In this document: one piece after another, positions 8,580-18,107 of the stretch | Layout: the number at the start of each line of letters is the position of its first letter | Position numbering within the stretch: position 1 is the first letter of the stretch | From: Saprospira grandis DSM 2844 | GTDB lineage: Bacteria > Bacteroidota > Bacteroidia > Chitinophagales > Saprospiraceae | Assembly (NCBI RefSeq): GCF_000275825.1 | Contig: NZ_JH719942.1 | Span: 627,600-691,599, forward strand | DNA length: 64,000 bases | Reading direction: 5' to 3' | Notes under the pieces: model-generated | What the model was told of the DNA's origin: nothing | The model's database searches: none | What the model saw: the letters and a program-made list of their open reading frames with translations, nothing else | Made by a program: the position numbers and the translations under genes

Positions 8580-10147
8580 TCGAGTAAATATTGTAATTCT
8601 GGCCCAAAATGCGCCTTAATCTGCTTTTTTACGCCTTCTTTGGCCGCCCGATGCAAATAGAACCGAAGCTCTCGCAATTGCTTGAGTTCTAAAAAGCTGC
8701 TGGGCAATTCTAAGGAGGGACTATAGACCGAGAAGCTCTGATAAAAGGAAAGTCGCTGCAAGTTGGGCAGGCCGCCCCAATTTTCTGGAAACTCCTCTAA
8801 GAGATTATAGGAGAGGTCCAAATCCTCTAAATTGGGCAAATCGAATAGGCAGGCAGGCAGGGCCGTAAGGCTACAATTTTTTAAGGACAAGGCCCGCATA
8901 TTCTTGAGCTGGCCCAAAATATGGAGCCGCTCTCGGTCGATCTGCTGTGCACCTTTAGATAACTCTTCGGTTTGTTTGTAGTAACTCCCCACAAAACCAA
9001 TTCGGCACTGACTAAGGTCCAAAATCTCAATATCAAAATCGGCAATTTCGGTGGGAAGATGCTCTAAATACTGCCCAGAAAGGTCCATCGTTTTGGCCTC
9101 TTCCTGATAGAAATGAGCCAATAAGCGCCGTTTTTGTTCCGAATCCTCGCTATAGCGGAGCAAAAAAGCCAAGCCCTCTTTATTCTGCTCAAAAGCCAGG
9201 GCCGCCATGGCCAAGGGCTGTTCTAAGGGGAGGCGTTGCCCTGCAGGCAGCTGCAGCTCACTAAAATGGGGGTAATTATGAAATGGCGTATAGGCTTTGA
9301 GGCTCTGAGAGGGTCGTTTGTAGTTGGCCAGGCCTAGTTGCCGCAACTTTGGAGCTTGGCAAAATTCTTCGGGCAAGGCCAAGCCTCTTTGCAAATTCAC
9401 CTGACAGCTGCCCGTCAGTTCTAAGGCTTCTAGCTCAGGGAGTTGGGCCAAAAAGCTAGGAAATTGCTTGAGGTTATTTCGGCCTAGCTGTAGGCGCTTG
9501 AGCTGCTTTAGCGAAAGCAAGGCCTTGGGCATTTTTTTCAATTGATTGCCCGATAGCTCTAGGACTTCTAGCTGCTCTAGCTTGGCAATTTCTGGAGGAA
9601 GACGGCGCAAAAAATTATCATTGAGCCGAAGATGCCGAAGGTTTTTATAGGCCAAAACGGCCATGGGAAACTCTTCTAGGCCTGCCTGAGAAAGATCGAT
9701 CAAATTGCCCTTTTGGCAAAAGCTCAGATCTGCATCGGATTTTCTGCCCCCATCCAATAAATAATAGGCTCCCAGTTTGTGGTCCTCATAAAGCCATTCG
9801 GCCAATAGCTTGGCCGGCAGATCGGCCTCGGCCTCGCAAAGATGAAGCTGCTGGGCCAAGGTCTTTTCCTGAGAAGATAAAAGGAGCGATCGGCTAATCT
9901 GCTGCCAGTAAAAATCCATCACGCCAGAAGCGGCTAGCCTCGGATTGGCCCGCAGCAAACGCTCGGCAGTATCGGCAATGGCCGAAGTGGGCGCAAACTG
10001 ATAGACATAAAAAAGAGCGGCCCGCAGCTGGGGAGACTGCGGCCCTTCCGCCAAAAGGCTAAAGGCCAATTCTACATTTTCGGGCTGCGAGCTCCGCAGC
10101 AGCAGTAATAAATTGGCCAGTTCGTCGGCAGTAAATCGATTGGGCAT
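8576..10147 (-). CDS. Leucine-rich repeat protein
   Basis: 523 aa. Two LRR blocks are visible: about residues 145-250 and 335-470, with repeats of the LEVLELSGNQLKKMP / LQRLSFYQ type (about 23 aa, LxxLxLxxNxLxxLP). The region before them is helical and Leu/Ala-rich. No signal peptide, so probably cytosolic. Known: such LRRs are protein-interaction scaffolds. It lies 4 bp after the DUF4340-like gene and is probably cotranscribed with it. The partner is unknown. Confidence 0.85.
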   Translation of the reverse strand: MPNRFTADELANLLLLLRSSQPENVELAFSLLAEGPQSPQLRAALFYVYQFAPTSAIADTAERLLRANPRLAASGVMDFYWQQISRSLLLSSQEKTLAQQLHLCEAEADLPAKLLAEWLYEDHKLGAYYLLDGGRKSDADLSFCQKGNLIDLSQAGLEEFPMAVLAYKNLRHLRLNDNFLRRLPPEIAKLEQLEVLELSGNQLKKMPKALLSLKQLKRLQLGRNNLKQFPSFLAQLPELEALELTGSCQVNLQRGLALPEEFCQAPKLRQLGLANYKRPSQSLKAYTPFHNYPHFSELQLPAGQRLPLEQPLAMAALAFEQNKEGLAFLLRYSEDSEQKRRLLAHFYQEEAKTMDLSGQYLEHLPTEIADFDIEILDLSQCRIGFVGSYYKQTEELSKGAQQIDRERLHILGQLKNMRALSLKNCSLTALPACLFDLPNLEDLDLSYNLLEEFPENWGGLPNLQRLSFYQSFSVYSPSLELPSSFLELKQLRELRFYLHRAAKEGVKKQIKAHFGPELQYLLD

Positions 10148-10151
10148 ATAT

Positions 10152-11225
10152 TTATTTTTGAGGAGCCTGGGGCGCCTCCGTCACTAAGAAAAAGTCATAT
10201 GGACGTAGCAGCTTTTGCAAGACGAGATTCTGGGCCAAATAAAAATGATCCTCATCCCGATCGACAAAATATCGAATGATGCGCTCGCGCAAGCCCGGAC
10301 GGCCATCACCACGGTCATAAGAAGGGTTAATGACCGGATAAATACTCAATTGCTCCTTTTTCCCTCCCTTAAATTCATATCGCAATTGGGCAAAAGGAAC
10401 CGTTTTTATTATAGAGTCGCGCAAAGGCGCATCATAAATTAAACGCTCGGCCCCCATGAATTCCATTTCTTCCAAATAGGCCGAAATATACTCCTTTTTC
10501 AACTGCCCCTGGGCTACATCCTCTCCATTGGGCATCTGGTATAAAGGACGCAATTTATAGTCCTCTCCCCCATTACAATCAATATGAAAAGAATAGGGGC
10601 GCTGCTCTGGCGAGTAATATTCCATCTCTAACCAAGCAATTTTTTGGGGGTTGAGGCGCAACATGGCCTTATCTCTCAATGCCTTTTCTCTACAAGTGTA
10701 GCGGGTATCAATACTGCCCGAAAACTTAGGCAAATAGACCATATAAGGCACCTCAGCACCTTCCATGACGGCAAAAGTAGCCTGCCCAGCATCGGCAGGG
10801 CCACCAATGTAGTAGGTCCGCATTTTTTTATCTTGCTGATTGTACAACTCTACCTTGATGCCAATACTTCCAATCCCCTTGAGGACCGAATTGACAGAAG
10901 GCGCAGGCACTCGGTTTCTGGCCCGTAGCTTTTCTATGGTCTCTATCAAGTTATTAAAGGCATTGGGACTAGGCCGAAAAACCTTGCCCGTTGCCTGATT
11001 GGTATAGGTCCAGCTGCCATCCGATTGCTTTTCAAACAAAGCCTGATTGCCCTGCTTATCGGCCAAAAATATTTTATGCAAAACCTCCCGAGCATTTTCT
11101 ACCGCAAATTGCGTATGCTCTACCTCTGCAAAGCTATCTTTGTACTCCTTTCTCCCTTGCCAAAGCCAATAGACCAAGCCCAATAAGATCATTAAAATAA
11201 TGGCTAGTATTCCAATCCGTTTCAT
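10152..11225 (-). CDS. DUF4340-like single-pass membrane protein
   Basis: 357 aa. A single N-terminal membrane span (ILAIILMILLGLVYWLW, residues 6-22) is followed by a large extracytoplasmic beta-rich domain. The opening after the anchor (FAVENAREVLHKIFLADKQG) and the repeated short beta modules resemble DUF4340, a family often encoded beside gliding-type ABC transporter genes (GldG); none is present here. It is the first gene of a two-gene unit with the LRR protein. The family call is by pattern only. Confidence 0.6.
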   Translation of the reverse strand: MKRIGILAIILMILLGLVYWLWQGRKEYKDSFAEVEHTQFAVENAREVLHKIFLADKQGNQALFEKQSDGSWTYTNQATGKVFRPSPNAFNNLIETIEKLRARNRVPAPSVNSVLKGIGSIGIKVELYNQQDKKMRTYYIGGPADAGQATFAVMEGAEVPYMVYLPKFSGSIDTRYTCREKALRDKAMLRLNPQKIAWLEMEYYSPEQRPYSFHIDCNGGEDYKLRPLYQMPNGEDVAQGQLKKEYISAYLEEMEFMGAERLIYDAPLRDSIIKTVPFAQLRYEFKGGKKEQLSIYPVINPSYDRGDGRPGLRERIIRYFVDRDEDHFYLAQNLVLQKLLRPYDFFLVTEAPQAPQK

Positions 11226-11313
11226 GTTTCATTTTTTATATAAGCTCCAAAGATAAGCAGCCTAAGGGAAATCTAAAATCTAAATAGCGGCCTTCTCTTT
11301 TTCTTAATTTTTT

Positions 11314-11434
11314 GGGGCTGCCCCGCCCTGCGGGCGGGTCGGGCCATTTCGCAGCTCGCAGGTCTGCTCGGCCCTGCGCGGGCTGCGCCCGCTGGGTCTG
11401 CCGCCTTTGGCGGCCCTGCTACAGCCCCTCAGCC
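11314..11434 (+). repeat. E4, structured intergenic element, type B
   Basis: Closing stem GGCTG/CAGCC. P2 is CCCGCCC-tgc-GGGCGGG, P3 is GCAG/CTGC, P4 is GCGGGC/GCCCGC and P5 is CCGCC-ttt-GGCGG. The core TCTG precedes P5 as usual. The left end faces the start of the 11225 gene. With E5 it fills the gap 11226-11748, right ends facing. Confidence 0.92.
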
Positions 11435-11523
11435 GCGGGCCTTCGGCCCTTTGAAGCGGTATGGCTACGCCATAATATATTGATGAGGTCCAAATCTGCG
11501 CCCTACAGGCGCGAAGCGCCGCA

Positions 11524-11686
11524 GGCTGAGGGATGGACAAGGGGGGCCGAAGGCCAGACCGAGCAAAAATGCGCAGCATTTTTTGCGAAGGGCCGAGCGA
11601 ACAGCGAGCCCTGACAACCAGCCCCAAAGGGGCGCCAGTTCGACGAAGTAAACAGCCCGACCCGAGCGAAGCGAGTGGGCAGCCCC
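11524..11686 (-). repeat. E5, structured element, type B with extra domain
   Basis: Closing stem GGCTG/CAGCC, P3 AGGG/CCCT. Between P2 and P3 it carries an extra segment of about 45 nt (GTCGAACTGG, then a GCCCC-ttt-GGGGC hairpin, then GGTTGTC) shared with E18 and the partial copy at 40991. P4 is AT-rich (AAAAAATGC/GCATTTTT). The left end faces the stop of the 11749 gene. Confidence 0.9.
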
Positions 11687-11748
11687 AAAAAAAACAGCCC
11701 AACAAAACTGTTGAGCTGTCTATTTAATGATCAAGCAGTAGCTGCCTA

Positions 11749-14700
11749 TTATTGTTTGACAAAGCGGCGGTGGTAATTTTGCCCACCTTGCTGAATGCGC
11801 AAGAAGTAAATGCCGGCGGCCAAATCTTGAAGCGGGAACTGGAATTGGTTCTCTCCCTCACTCACGCTCACTCTTCTTGGAGGCGTAATTTGTCGGCCCA
11901 AAGCGTCTACAATTTCAATTTGGATCTCGCTATTATAGTAACTATAAAATAGGAGGTTAATTTGTTCTCGGGCGGGGTTGGGCTGTAGGCGAATGGTCTC
12001 TAGGCTGTTGCGGCGTATGTCTAGCACACGGACCGAAGAGTAGTGGGTGCTGCCATCATCAAAATGCTGCAAGAGGCGATAATAATTATAGCCATTGAGC
12101 GGCTGTGCATGAATTTTTTGATAGCTAGCGGCTTGGCCTTCTGCGGTAATTTGGAAAAGGTCTTCAAAGTCAATTCCATTTGCAGAATGCTGTAGGCTAA
12201 AGCTATTGCAGCCTTCCTCCGAAGCTGTTTCCCAGCTTAATAGCGCCTGATCTCCGGTTCTTTTGGCCTCAAAAGAGAGTAGATTATTAGAGAGCAAAGT
12301 GGGATTGGGATCGCCAAAGCCAAAGCCAGAAAAGCCCGTACTAAAGTTAGCGGAAAGTGTTATGCCATTGGCGCCAAAGCTGCCTAGAGTTGCTGGAACA
12401 TACTCAATATTATAGCTGGCATAATTGCCGGGCGTCACATCTGAAATTGGATTATTGGCTACCTTAATAATTTTGAGATCGGCTCTTGTTTTTCCCGTGG
12501 CGGCCTCCCAATCGGCAATTTCTGTTTCTGTAAAATAGAAAGTTGCGTTATAGGTTCCTGAAGCATTATTGCTAGATGGATTTAGGTAGAACGTTTTGGC
12601 CATTAGGGCATTGGCTGCAAGCAAATCGATAAAAGGAGCGGTAGGTCCAGCATTACTAGCCGTAGAGCGATCTAGCTCTAGGGTGGTGCAGCCATAATCC
12701 CAAGCCGAAGTATTTTCAATGCTTCCCATGACATTAGAAGTAGCGGGATCGTAGAAATACACCATATTGTTTGGGCCAAGGGGAAGATCATCATTATTGG
12801 CCGTATTTACGGCCTCTTGGATATCCGTATTAAAGTTGGCCTGCAAAAGGATATTGTCTAGGGCCATACCATACATCCAGCTGCCGCCATCACTATACTC
12901 AAAGCGAAGCATAAGGTTATTTTGGCCAAGGTAAGCATCTAGGTTGCTATTGATCGTTACCCAAGGCGTGATCCGGAGGCCATTTCCACCATTTGTGCTA
13001 GTATTGCTTAGCGTTAGGAGGGGGAGAAAGGGACCAGCGGCGCCATTGGTAGAAATAGATACAATTCCAGTTTCAGGCGCTTCGTCGGCAAAGGCATGAT
13101 CAAAGCTAAAGGTTGTAGAATTGGCATTTTGCAGACTAAAGGCAGGAGAAAAGAGGTAATCTGCAGACTTATCGCAGGCATTGCAGCCATCATCATTGGT
13201 ATAGGCAATAGTTGTTGCATTGCTATTGTCGATGGTCCAATATTGACTAGAAGCTGTAGCGGCAGTGCCTAAAGCAAACATGTCGGCAGGTGTATTTCCA
13301 GAGGTAGTAAATCCGCCAGCACCAGATTCAAAGTCTACGTTGATGATATCGACCAATTGGTTGGCCATAGGCGCATAATCGTCATCTTGGACCGTAAATA
13401 CATGTTGGCGATTATCGGTTGTTGTAATTGCGGCATCGCCTACAGTACTTAGATTCATATCGATAGTAAAGTCTTCTGTTGCTTCAATAACACCATCATT
13501 ATAGATACGAACCGTTAGGGTTTGCGTAGTTTGTTGGCCGGCTAAAAAAGTAACTGAGCTAGGGAAAAAGTCATAATCTTCGCCTTGGGTGGCTGTTCCA
13601 GAAGGGACAAAAGTAATGATGGCATCATCAGAAGGAGGAAGAGCGATATTGAGGTCTAGGGTAAACTCCTGAAAATTACAATCGGTCCCTTCGGTTACTA
13701 CTGTTTGGTCCAAATCAAAGGCAATAGTTGGGGTTGGAGGCGCACATTTGGTAGAGCTAGCTAGTTCCATCCGACGAGGCGAGTTATTCATGACCACGAC
13801 CATCCTTGCTTTTTGGTCGGCGGTAAAGTTATTCATACAAGCATCATTGGAATAATCCATATAGTTCTCAATCAAATCTGTAGTGCTACAAGAAACATGG
13901 CCCGTAGGGCAACCATAGTTAGCATCATCTGATTCGGGAGTATCTGCACAAAAGTCATCTAAACTACAATCTCCATCGCCCCAGATATGCCGAAGGCCAA
14001 GCCAGTGGCCCACTTCATGAGTAGTTGTTCGGCCCAAATCGTAGGGTGCGCTATAGGTTCCGCCGGGTGCAATAGCCGAAGAGCCGAAGGCACTAAAAGA
14101 CATAATTACCCCATCGGTATTTGCGGCACCGCCAGAAGCCGTTAGGCCGCCTAATCCAGAGGCATCTGGAAATTGGGCATAACCGAGAATACCCCCCATT
14201 CCACCACCAAAGCGGCAGGTCCACATATTTAGGTATAGAGTAGGGTCCCATTGCGTAGAAGGTTTTAGCGTGCCTTCAATGGAGGCATTGGTGTTCCAGC
14301 TTGCCTGTCCCAAATCTACCCGGTTAATCCCATTAAAAGGGTTACCTGCTTCATCATATTGGGCCATACAGAACTCGATCTCCACATCGACCCCAGCCCC
14401 ATCGCCGGGGGTGCCTGCCAATTTGCGGAAGTCCTCATTCATCACTTGGATTTGTGACAAAATTTGGGCGTCAGAAATATTTTCGTCTGTGCCCACAGGA
14501 TCGCCATTATGAATAACATGCACCACCACGGGAATTCTATAGACCACTGATTTGGCTCCGCCTCTAGCGGCCTTTTGTTTGTATTTGGCTACTTTGGGAG
14601 CGAGCCAGCGTTCAAAATCTTCTACATAATTTGTATTGAGCTGTTTACGCATGCGTTCAGCTTCCATTTCAACGGTGGCGCAGCGAATATGGCCAGAGGG

Positions 14701-14814
14701 CGTGCGTTGAAAACTAGTTTGATTTTGGGCAGCTCGGGGCGCATTGGCTGGTTTTTGAGCCAAAAGACCTGTAGTCAGTCCAATAAAAAGAAGTAGTGTA
14801 TAGAGTAATTTCAT
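11749..14814 (-). CDS. Secreted M43-family metalloprotease with T9SS sorting domain
   Basis: 1021 aa. Order: Sec signal peptide (1-19, ending LLAQ); pro-region; M43/cytophagalysin-type zinc protease domain (about 90-350) with H266-E267-x2-H270-x5-H276 (HEVGHWLGLRH) and the downstream Met-turn ENYMDYS; Calx-beta-type domain (about 360-470, VTEGTD / GEDYDF); MAM/jelly-roll-like region (about 490-680); and a C-terminal type A sorting domain (LQPNPAREQINL to RRFVKQ). Known: T9SS exports such cargo across the outer membrane and trims the tail. Inference: an extracellular protease for protein degradation or predation. E5 follows its stop; there is no separate terminator. Confidence 0.92.
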   Translation of the reverse strand: MKLLYTLLLFIGLTTGLLAQKPANAPRAAQNQTSFQRTPSGHIRCATVEMEAERMRKQLNTNYVEDFERWLAPKVAKYKQKAARGGAKSVVYRIPVVVHVIHNGDPVGTDENISDAQILSQIQVMNEDFRKLAGTPGDGAGVDVEIEFCMAQYDEAGNPFNGINRVDLGQASWNTNASIEGTLKPSTQWDPTLYLNMWTCRFGGGMGGILGYAQFPDASGLGGLTASGGAANTDGVIMSFSAFGSSAIAPGGTYSAPYDLGRTTTHEVGHWLGLRHIWGDGDCSLDDFCADTPESDDANYGCPTGHVSCSTTDLIENYMDYSNDACMNNFTADQKARMVVVMNNSPRRMELASSTKCAPPTPTIAFDLDQTVVTEGTDCNFQEFTLDLNIALPPSDDAIITFVPSGTATQGEDYDFFPSSVTFLAGQQTTQTLTVRIYNDGVIEATEDFTIDMNLSTVGDAAITTTDNRQHVFTVQDDDYAPMANQLVDIINVDFESGAGGFTTSGNTPADMFALGTAATASSQYWTIDNSNATTIAYTNDDGCNACDKSADYLFSPAFSLQNANSTTFSFDHAFADEAPETGIVSISTNGAAGPFLPLLTLSNTSTNGGNGLRITPWVTINSNLDAYLGQNNLMLRFEYSDGGSWMYGMALDNILLQANFNTDIQEAVNTANNDDLPLGPNNMVYFYDPATSNVMGSIENTSAWDYGCTTLELDRSTASNAGPTAPFIDLLAANALMAKTFYLNPSSNNASGTYNATFYFTETEIADWEAATGKTRADLKIIKVANNPISDVTPGNYASYNIEYVPATLGSFGANGITLSANFSTGFSGFGFGDPNPTLLSNNLLSFEAKRTGDQALLSWETASEEGCNSFSLQHSANGIDFEDLFQITAEGQAASYQKIHAQPLNGYNYYRLLQHFDDGSTHYSSVRVLDIRRNSLETIRLQPNPAREQINLLFYSYYNSEIQIEIVDALGRQITPPRRVSVSEGENQFQFPLQDLAAGIYFLRIQQGGQNYHRRFVKQ

Positions 14815-14967
14815 GAACGTTGGTTTTGGTTAGACGATTAAATTTTGCTAATTTTTTGACTTAAAAAAAAGGCCTAAATCACCTAAGTGGAGAAATTTAA
14901 TTCAAAAAAATGCACTTATTCAAATATATAATTTTGAATAATTCGTTAAAACAAAAAACTAGCGCTC

Positions 14968-15012
14968 AAAACAAAGCCCTAGCCATTTTATAAATGGCTA
15001 GGGCTTTGTTTT
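14968..15012 (-). terminator. Terminator hairpin downstream of the lipase gene
   Basis: AAAACAAAGCCCTAGCCATT pairs with its exact complement across a short loop, giving a symmetrical A- and T-flanked stem of nearly 20 bp. It lies downstream of the minus-strand lipase stop at 15094 and could work in both directions. Confidence 0.85.
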
Positions 15013-15093
15013 GTTACATCTTTTACGTTCCTTTTTTTCAGAAGAATTTGAAGTTTTTGCGCAGAGCATTCCAAAAGGCCCCAAAACAGCCAA

Positions 15094-16362
15094 CTACTTA
15101 GAGCCAGGCATGCCTGATTTTCCGCCAAAGTAGAGATAGGGAAAACTATCGTCTACCCCAGGGAGCACTTTCTTTTGTTCTTCAGTGAGTTGCTCATAGG
15201 CCGCTTTTACGTAGAACTGTGGATTGTGGTACCAAACGCGAATAGGCAAGGCAGGCAGCCAAGCGTTTTCCATTTCCTTTTTTAGACGAAGCTCCGCCCT
15301 TGTTCTTTTGTCTCTGAAGGGGTGTTTATGAAACTTGAAAGGAGATAATGGGGTATAGCGTTCTCTTACATTTTCGTGCAATTGATAACCGCCTAGGTCT
15401 TCGGCATCAAACCAATGCCGTTGTCCGCAGTTGGTATAACCTGGTGCCCAGAGAATACTCACGGGGTCAAGGTAATACTCAAATCGGTGGATCTTATTGG
15501 GCAGTAATTGCGCTAGCTTTTCGGCAAACTTCTTATTTCCAATGGTTCGGGGCGAGGCAAAAGTATAGACATTTTGCACAGGCAGGCCCGCTGATTTTAG
15601 GTAAGCGCCCGAGATAATAGCCATGGCGCCGCCCAAACTATGTCCAGTAATCCAGATGGGTTTATGTTTAAACTCTTTTTGTTGTAAGGTACGCATCAGC
15701 TCATCTCGGATCAGGTCAAAGCTCTGCCAAAAGCCCTTATGCACCTTAGTATTGATCAAAAAACCACCAGCTTGAACCAGCTGAATTCGAAAATCGGTCC
15801 CCTTCCATTCGCTCCATTCATTTTCCTCTACTCGATCGGTGCCCCTATAGACCAAAACGACCGCTCTAGGGGTATTGACAATCATCAGTTCGGGGTCTAG
15901 GCCTTGGGCTTTCCCCTTGCCGAGATAAGCCATTTTCCGCATAAAGTGGAAGGTACTTTTAGCTTGTGGAGGCTGCTCCTCTTTCATGCCCGTTAGCTGC
16001 CGGGGGTAATCAAAATAGTGAGCAAAGCGCAGCTGAAAAGCCTCCTGAAAATTATCGTCATCGACTACTGCATATTGCTTAATCCATTCTGAGTCTGGAA
16101 TACTATCTACTGGCTGATAGCCATTTTCTAGATAGCGCAAATGGTACTCCATTCGCTCCAAATACATCAGTTCTGAGAACTTGGCCAAAAAGAATAAGTT
16201 AATCGGAGAGATACCCTCCGCCTTGGGTTCAAAAAACCGAAAGGCTCCTTTTTCTTGCTCTCGGGGCTGAAACTTAAACTGCAGCTGAGCAAAACTGCAA
16301 TTAGGGAGTAAGAAGACTAAAAATAAAAGATAGTTTACAGGCGCTAGTCCTTTGGTTTTCAT
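15094..16362 (-). CDS. Secreted lipase, class 3 family
   Basis: 422 aa with a Sec signal peptide (about 1-25, NCSFAQ; the Cys could also make it a lipoprotein). Alpha/beta-hydrolase of the Lipase_3 family: nucleophile S242 in ITGHSLGGA, oxyanion strand VLVYRGTD (about 170), a likely acid D299 in YYLDPVS, and a following FASPRTIGN block typical of fungal-type class 3 lipases. Inference: triacylglycerol or phospholipid hydrolysis outside the cell. It lies between two minus-strand genes and has its own terminator at 14968-15012. Confidence 0.85.
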   Translation of the reverse strand: MKTKGLAPVNYLLFLVFLLPNCSFAQLQFKFQPREQEKGAFRFFEPKAEGISPINLFFLAKFSELMYLERMEYHLRYLENGYQPVDSIPDSEWIKQYAVVDDDNFQEAFQLRFAHYFDYPRQLTGMKEEQPPQAKSTFHFMRKMAYLGKGKAQGLDPELMIVNTPRAVVLVYRGTDRVEENEWSEWKGTDFRIQLVQAGGFLINTKVHKGFWQSFDLIRDELMRTLQQKEFKHKPIWITGHSLGGAMAIISGAYLKSAGLPVQNVYTFASPRTIGNKKFAEKLAQLLPNKIHRFEYYLDPVSILWAPGYTNCGQRHWFDAEDLGGYQLHENVRERYTPLSPFKFHKHPFRDKRTRAELRLKKEMENAWLPALPIRVWYHNPQFYVKAAYEQLTEEQKKVLPGVDDSFPYLYFGGKSGMPGSK

Positions 16363-16459
16363 TGATTTATTGTTTTTTCATACTATTTAACTTTGGTCGT
16401 TTGCCTATCAAAAAATGTGCCCCTATTTAAGTTTTTCTTTAGCTTTTTGAGTCTGCTAC

Positions 16460-17881
16460 TTAATAGTCAAACTCCATACTTTCTAGGGGGAAACCAAAAG
16501 CCCCTCTTTCTTGAATATATCGAGCCACACGGTCAGATAACATCGCCTCCCAGCCTTCTTCTGCCGCCTGTATTTTGCGCAGCGCTTCTCTAGATCGAAT
16601 ATGCAAAACATCCTCATTATAGCCTTCTACATCTCGAATCTGCCGCTGGTCCAGCAAATGCTGATAGAGATTGCGCATCCCTTCTGGAATGGGCAAATTA
16701 TGCGTTTGCAAAAGCTCGCCACTGCCTTCCTTGAGCTCTGGATAAGCGTATAGCGTTACACTTCGGGTAAAGACCTCGCCAAAGGCCGTGAGCAAACGCC
16801 CATCTTTATTCCGCTCATATTTGCCCGATAGCAAACTAAGCAGCAGGTTGTTTTCGAGGACCAAGCCCAAATGCTGAATCCGATAATCAAAGGCATATTG
16901 AATGAGCTTATGGTAGCGGTCGCAGTCCGTAATCATGACATACTGCCCCAAATAATTAAGCAGCCGCGCCCGTTCCAAAAAGTTTTTCTCATCAGTAGTG
17001 TTTTCTTCTCCCTGCAGACTATGGAGGGTCATTTCGGTCATGACAAAGCAATCCATAGCCCGCCGACTAAAGTCGGCCCTAAACTGTGCCGCCGAAGCCC
17101 GAATCATGTCTAGGCTCAGTAAGGTAGAAGGATTGTAGTTGCCCCGAACCAACAAAAGGTTTTTCTTATACAAGAACTCCGAAATATGAACGGGCTGCCC
17201 CTTCTTATCAAAAACAGCCACATCGGTCAGCTTTTGCTCTACCAAAGACAAGAGCAAAAGGCGGTTGTCAATATGCTCAAAATCAGGCCCTTTCATGCGC
17301 ACCACATCAATGCGGATGCGGTCCTCCAGCTTATCGAGCAAAGAAGCCAAAAGCTCTTTGTAATCCGCATGATAGCGATAACAAGCATACAGTAAATTAA
17401 CCCCCAAAATACCCACCGCCTGCTGCTGCAAATTGGCATTGCCATCCTGCAACTCTATATGCAATACAATTTCGTTGGGCTCTGCATGCGGACTCAACTG
17501 AAAGCGCATGCCCATCCAGCCCTGCCCCTTGATGGTGCGGTGATAATTGATGGTAGTAATGGTATCGGCAAAGGCAAACAAACAGAGGTCGGGCCGCTGC
17601 CCACTCAAACGATCCAACAACAACTCATACTCATGGTCCAACATTCTATATAACCTAGACTCGCAAACGTAGCGGCCAGAAGGCTCCCGCCCATAAATGT
17701 CATCACTAACCACTTTGTCGTAGGCCGAAATCGTTTTGGCAATGGTCCCCGCCGCAGCCCCTACCTTAAAAAAATAACGAGCCACTTCTTGCCCCGCCCC
17801 AATTTCGGCAAAAGAGCCGTAAATTCTAGGGTCGAGGTTGATTTCTAGGGCTTTCTGTTCGGTTTCTAAAAATTGACGCAT
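16460..17881 (-). CDS. Conserved cytosolic protein of unknown function
   Basis: 473 aa, no signal peptide or membrane span. The opening is highly patterned: EINLDPRIYGSFAEIGAGQEVARYFF, then AAAGTIAKTISAYD, YVCESRLYRMLDHEY, and FADTITTINYHRTIKGQGWMGMRFQ. I recognise this as a protein conserved across many bacterial phyla that is often annotated only tentatively; no catalytic motif is clear enough to name a reaction. The strongly conserved Gly/Ala and Asp/Arg blocks suggest an enzyme or nucleotide-binding protein. It is monocistronic, with 96 bp to the lipase gene. Confidence 0.75.
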   Translation of the reverse strand: MRQFLETEQKALEINLDPRIYGSFAEIGAGQEVARYFFKVGAAAGTIAKTISAYDKVVSDDIYGREPSGRYVCESRLYRMLDHEYELLLDRLSGQRPDLCLFAFADTITTINYHRTIKGQGWMGMRFQLSPHAEPNEIVLHIELQDGNANLQQQAVGILGVNLLYACYRYHADYKELLASLLDKLEDRIRIDVVRMKGPDFEHIDNRLLLLSLVEQKLTDVAVFDKKGQPVHISEFLYKKNLLLVRGNYNPSTLLSLDMIRASAAQFRADFSRRAMDCFVMTEMTLHSLQGEENTTDEKNFLERARLLNYLGQYVMITDCDRYHKLIQYAFDYRIQHLGLVLENNLLLSLLSGKYERNKDGRLLTAFGEVFTRSVTLYAYPELKEGSGELLQTHNLPIPEGMRNLYQHLLDQRQIRDVEGYNEDVLHIRSREALRKIQAAEEGWEAMLSDRVARYIQERGAFGFPLESMEFDY

Positions 17882-17920
17882 AGTTGTAGTATTAAGATCC
17901 CGAATATACAGTTTTGCTGA

Positions 17921-17958
17921 AAAAAAAGAAAGGTTTGTAAACTGAGTTTACAAACCTT
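17921..17958 (-). terminator. Terminator of the nuclease gene
   Basis: AAGGTTTGTAAAC / GTTTACAAACCTT form a perfect 13-bp stem with a 3-nt loop, followed on the minus strand by a T-rich tail. It lies downstream of the stop at 18108. Confidence 0.88.
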
Positions 17959-18107
17959 CTAATCACCAAAAATCAATCAAATTCTAACGCTTGTATTAAA
18001 GGACCAAAAGCGAATTGGCCCCAATACTGTCGTTTTCTATTAGCTAAGATAGAAGCATTCTACATAAATGCAAAACTTTTTACAAAAAAAAAGTTTTGTT
18101 CTTCTGC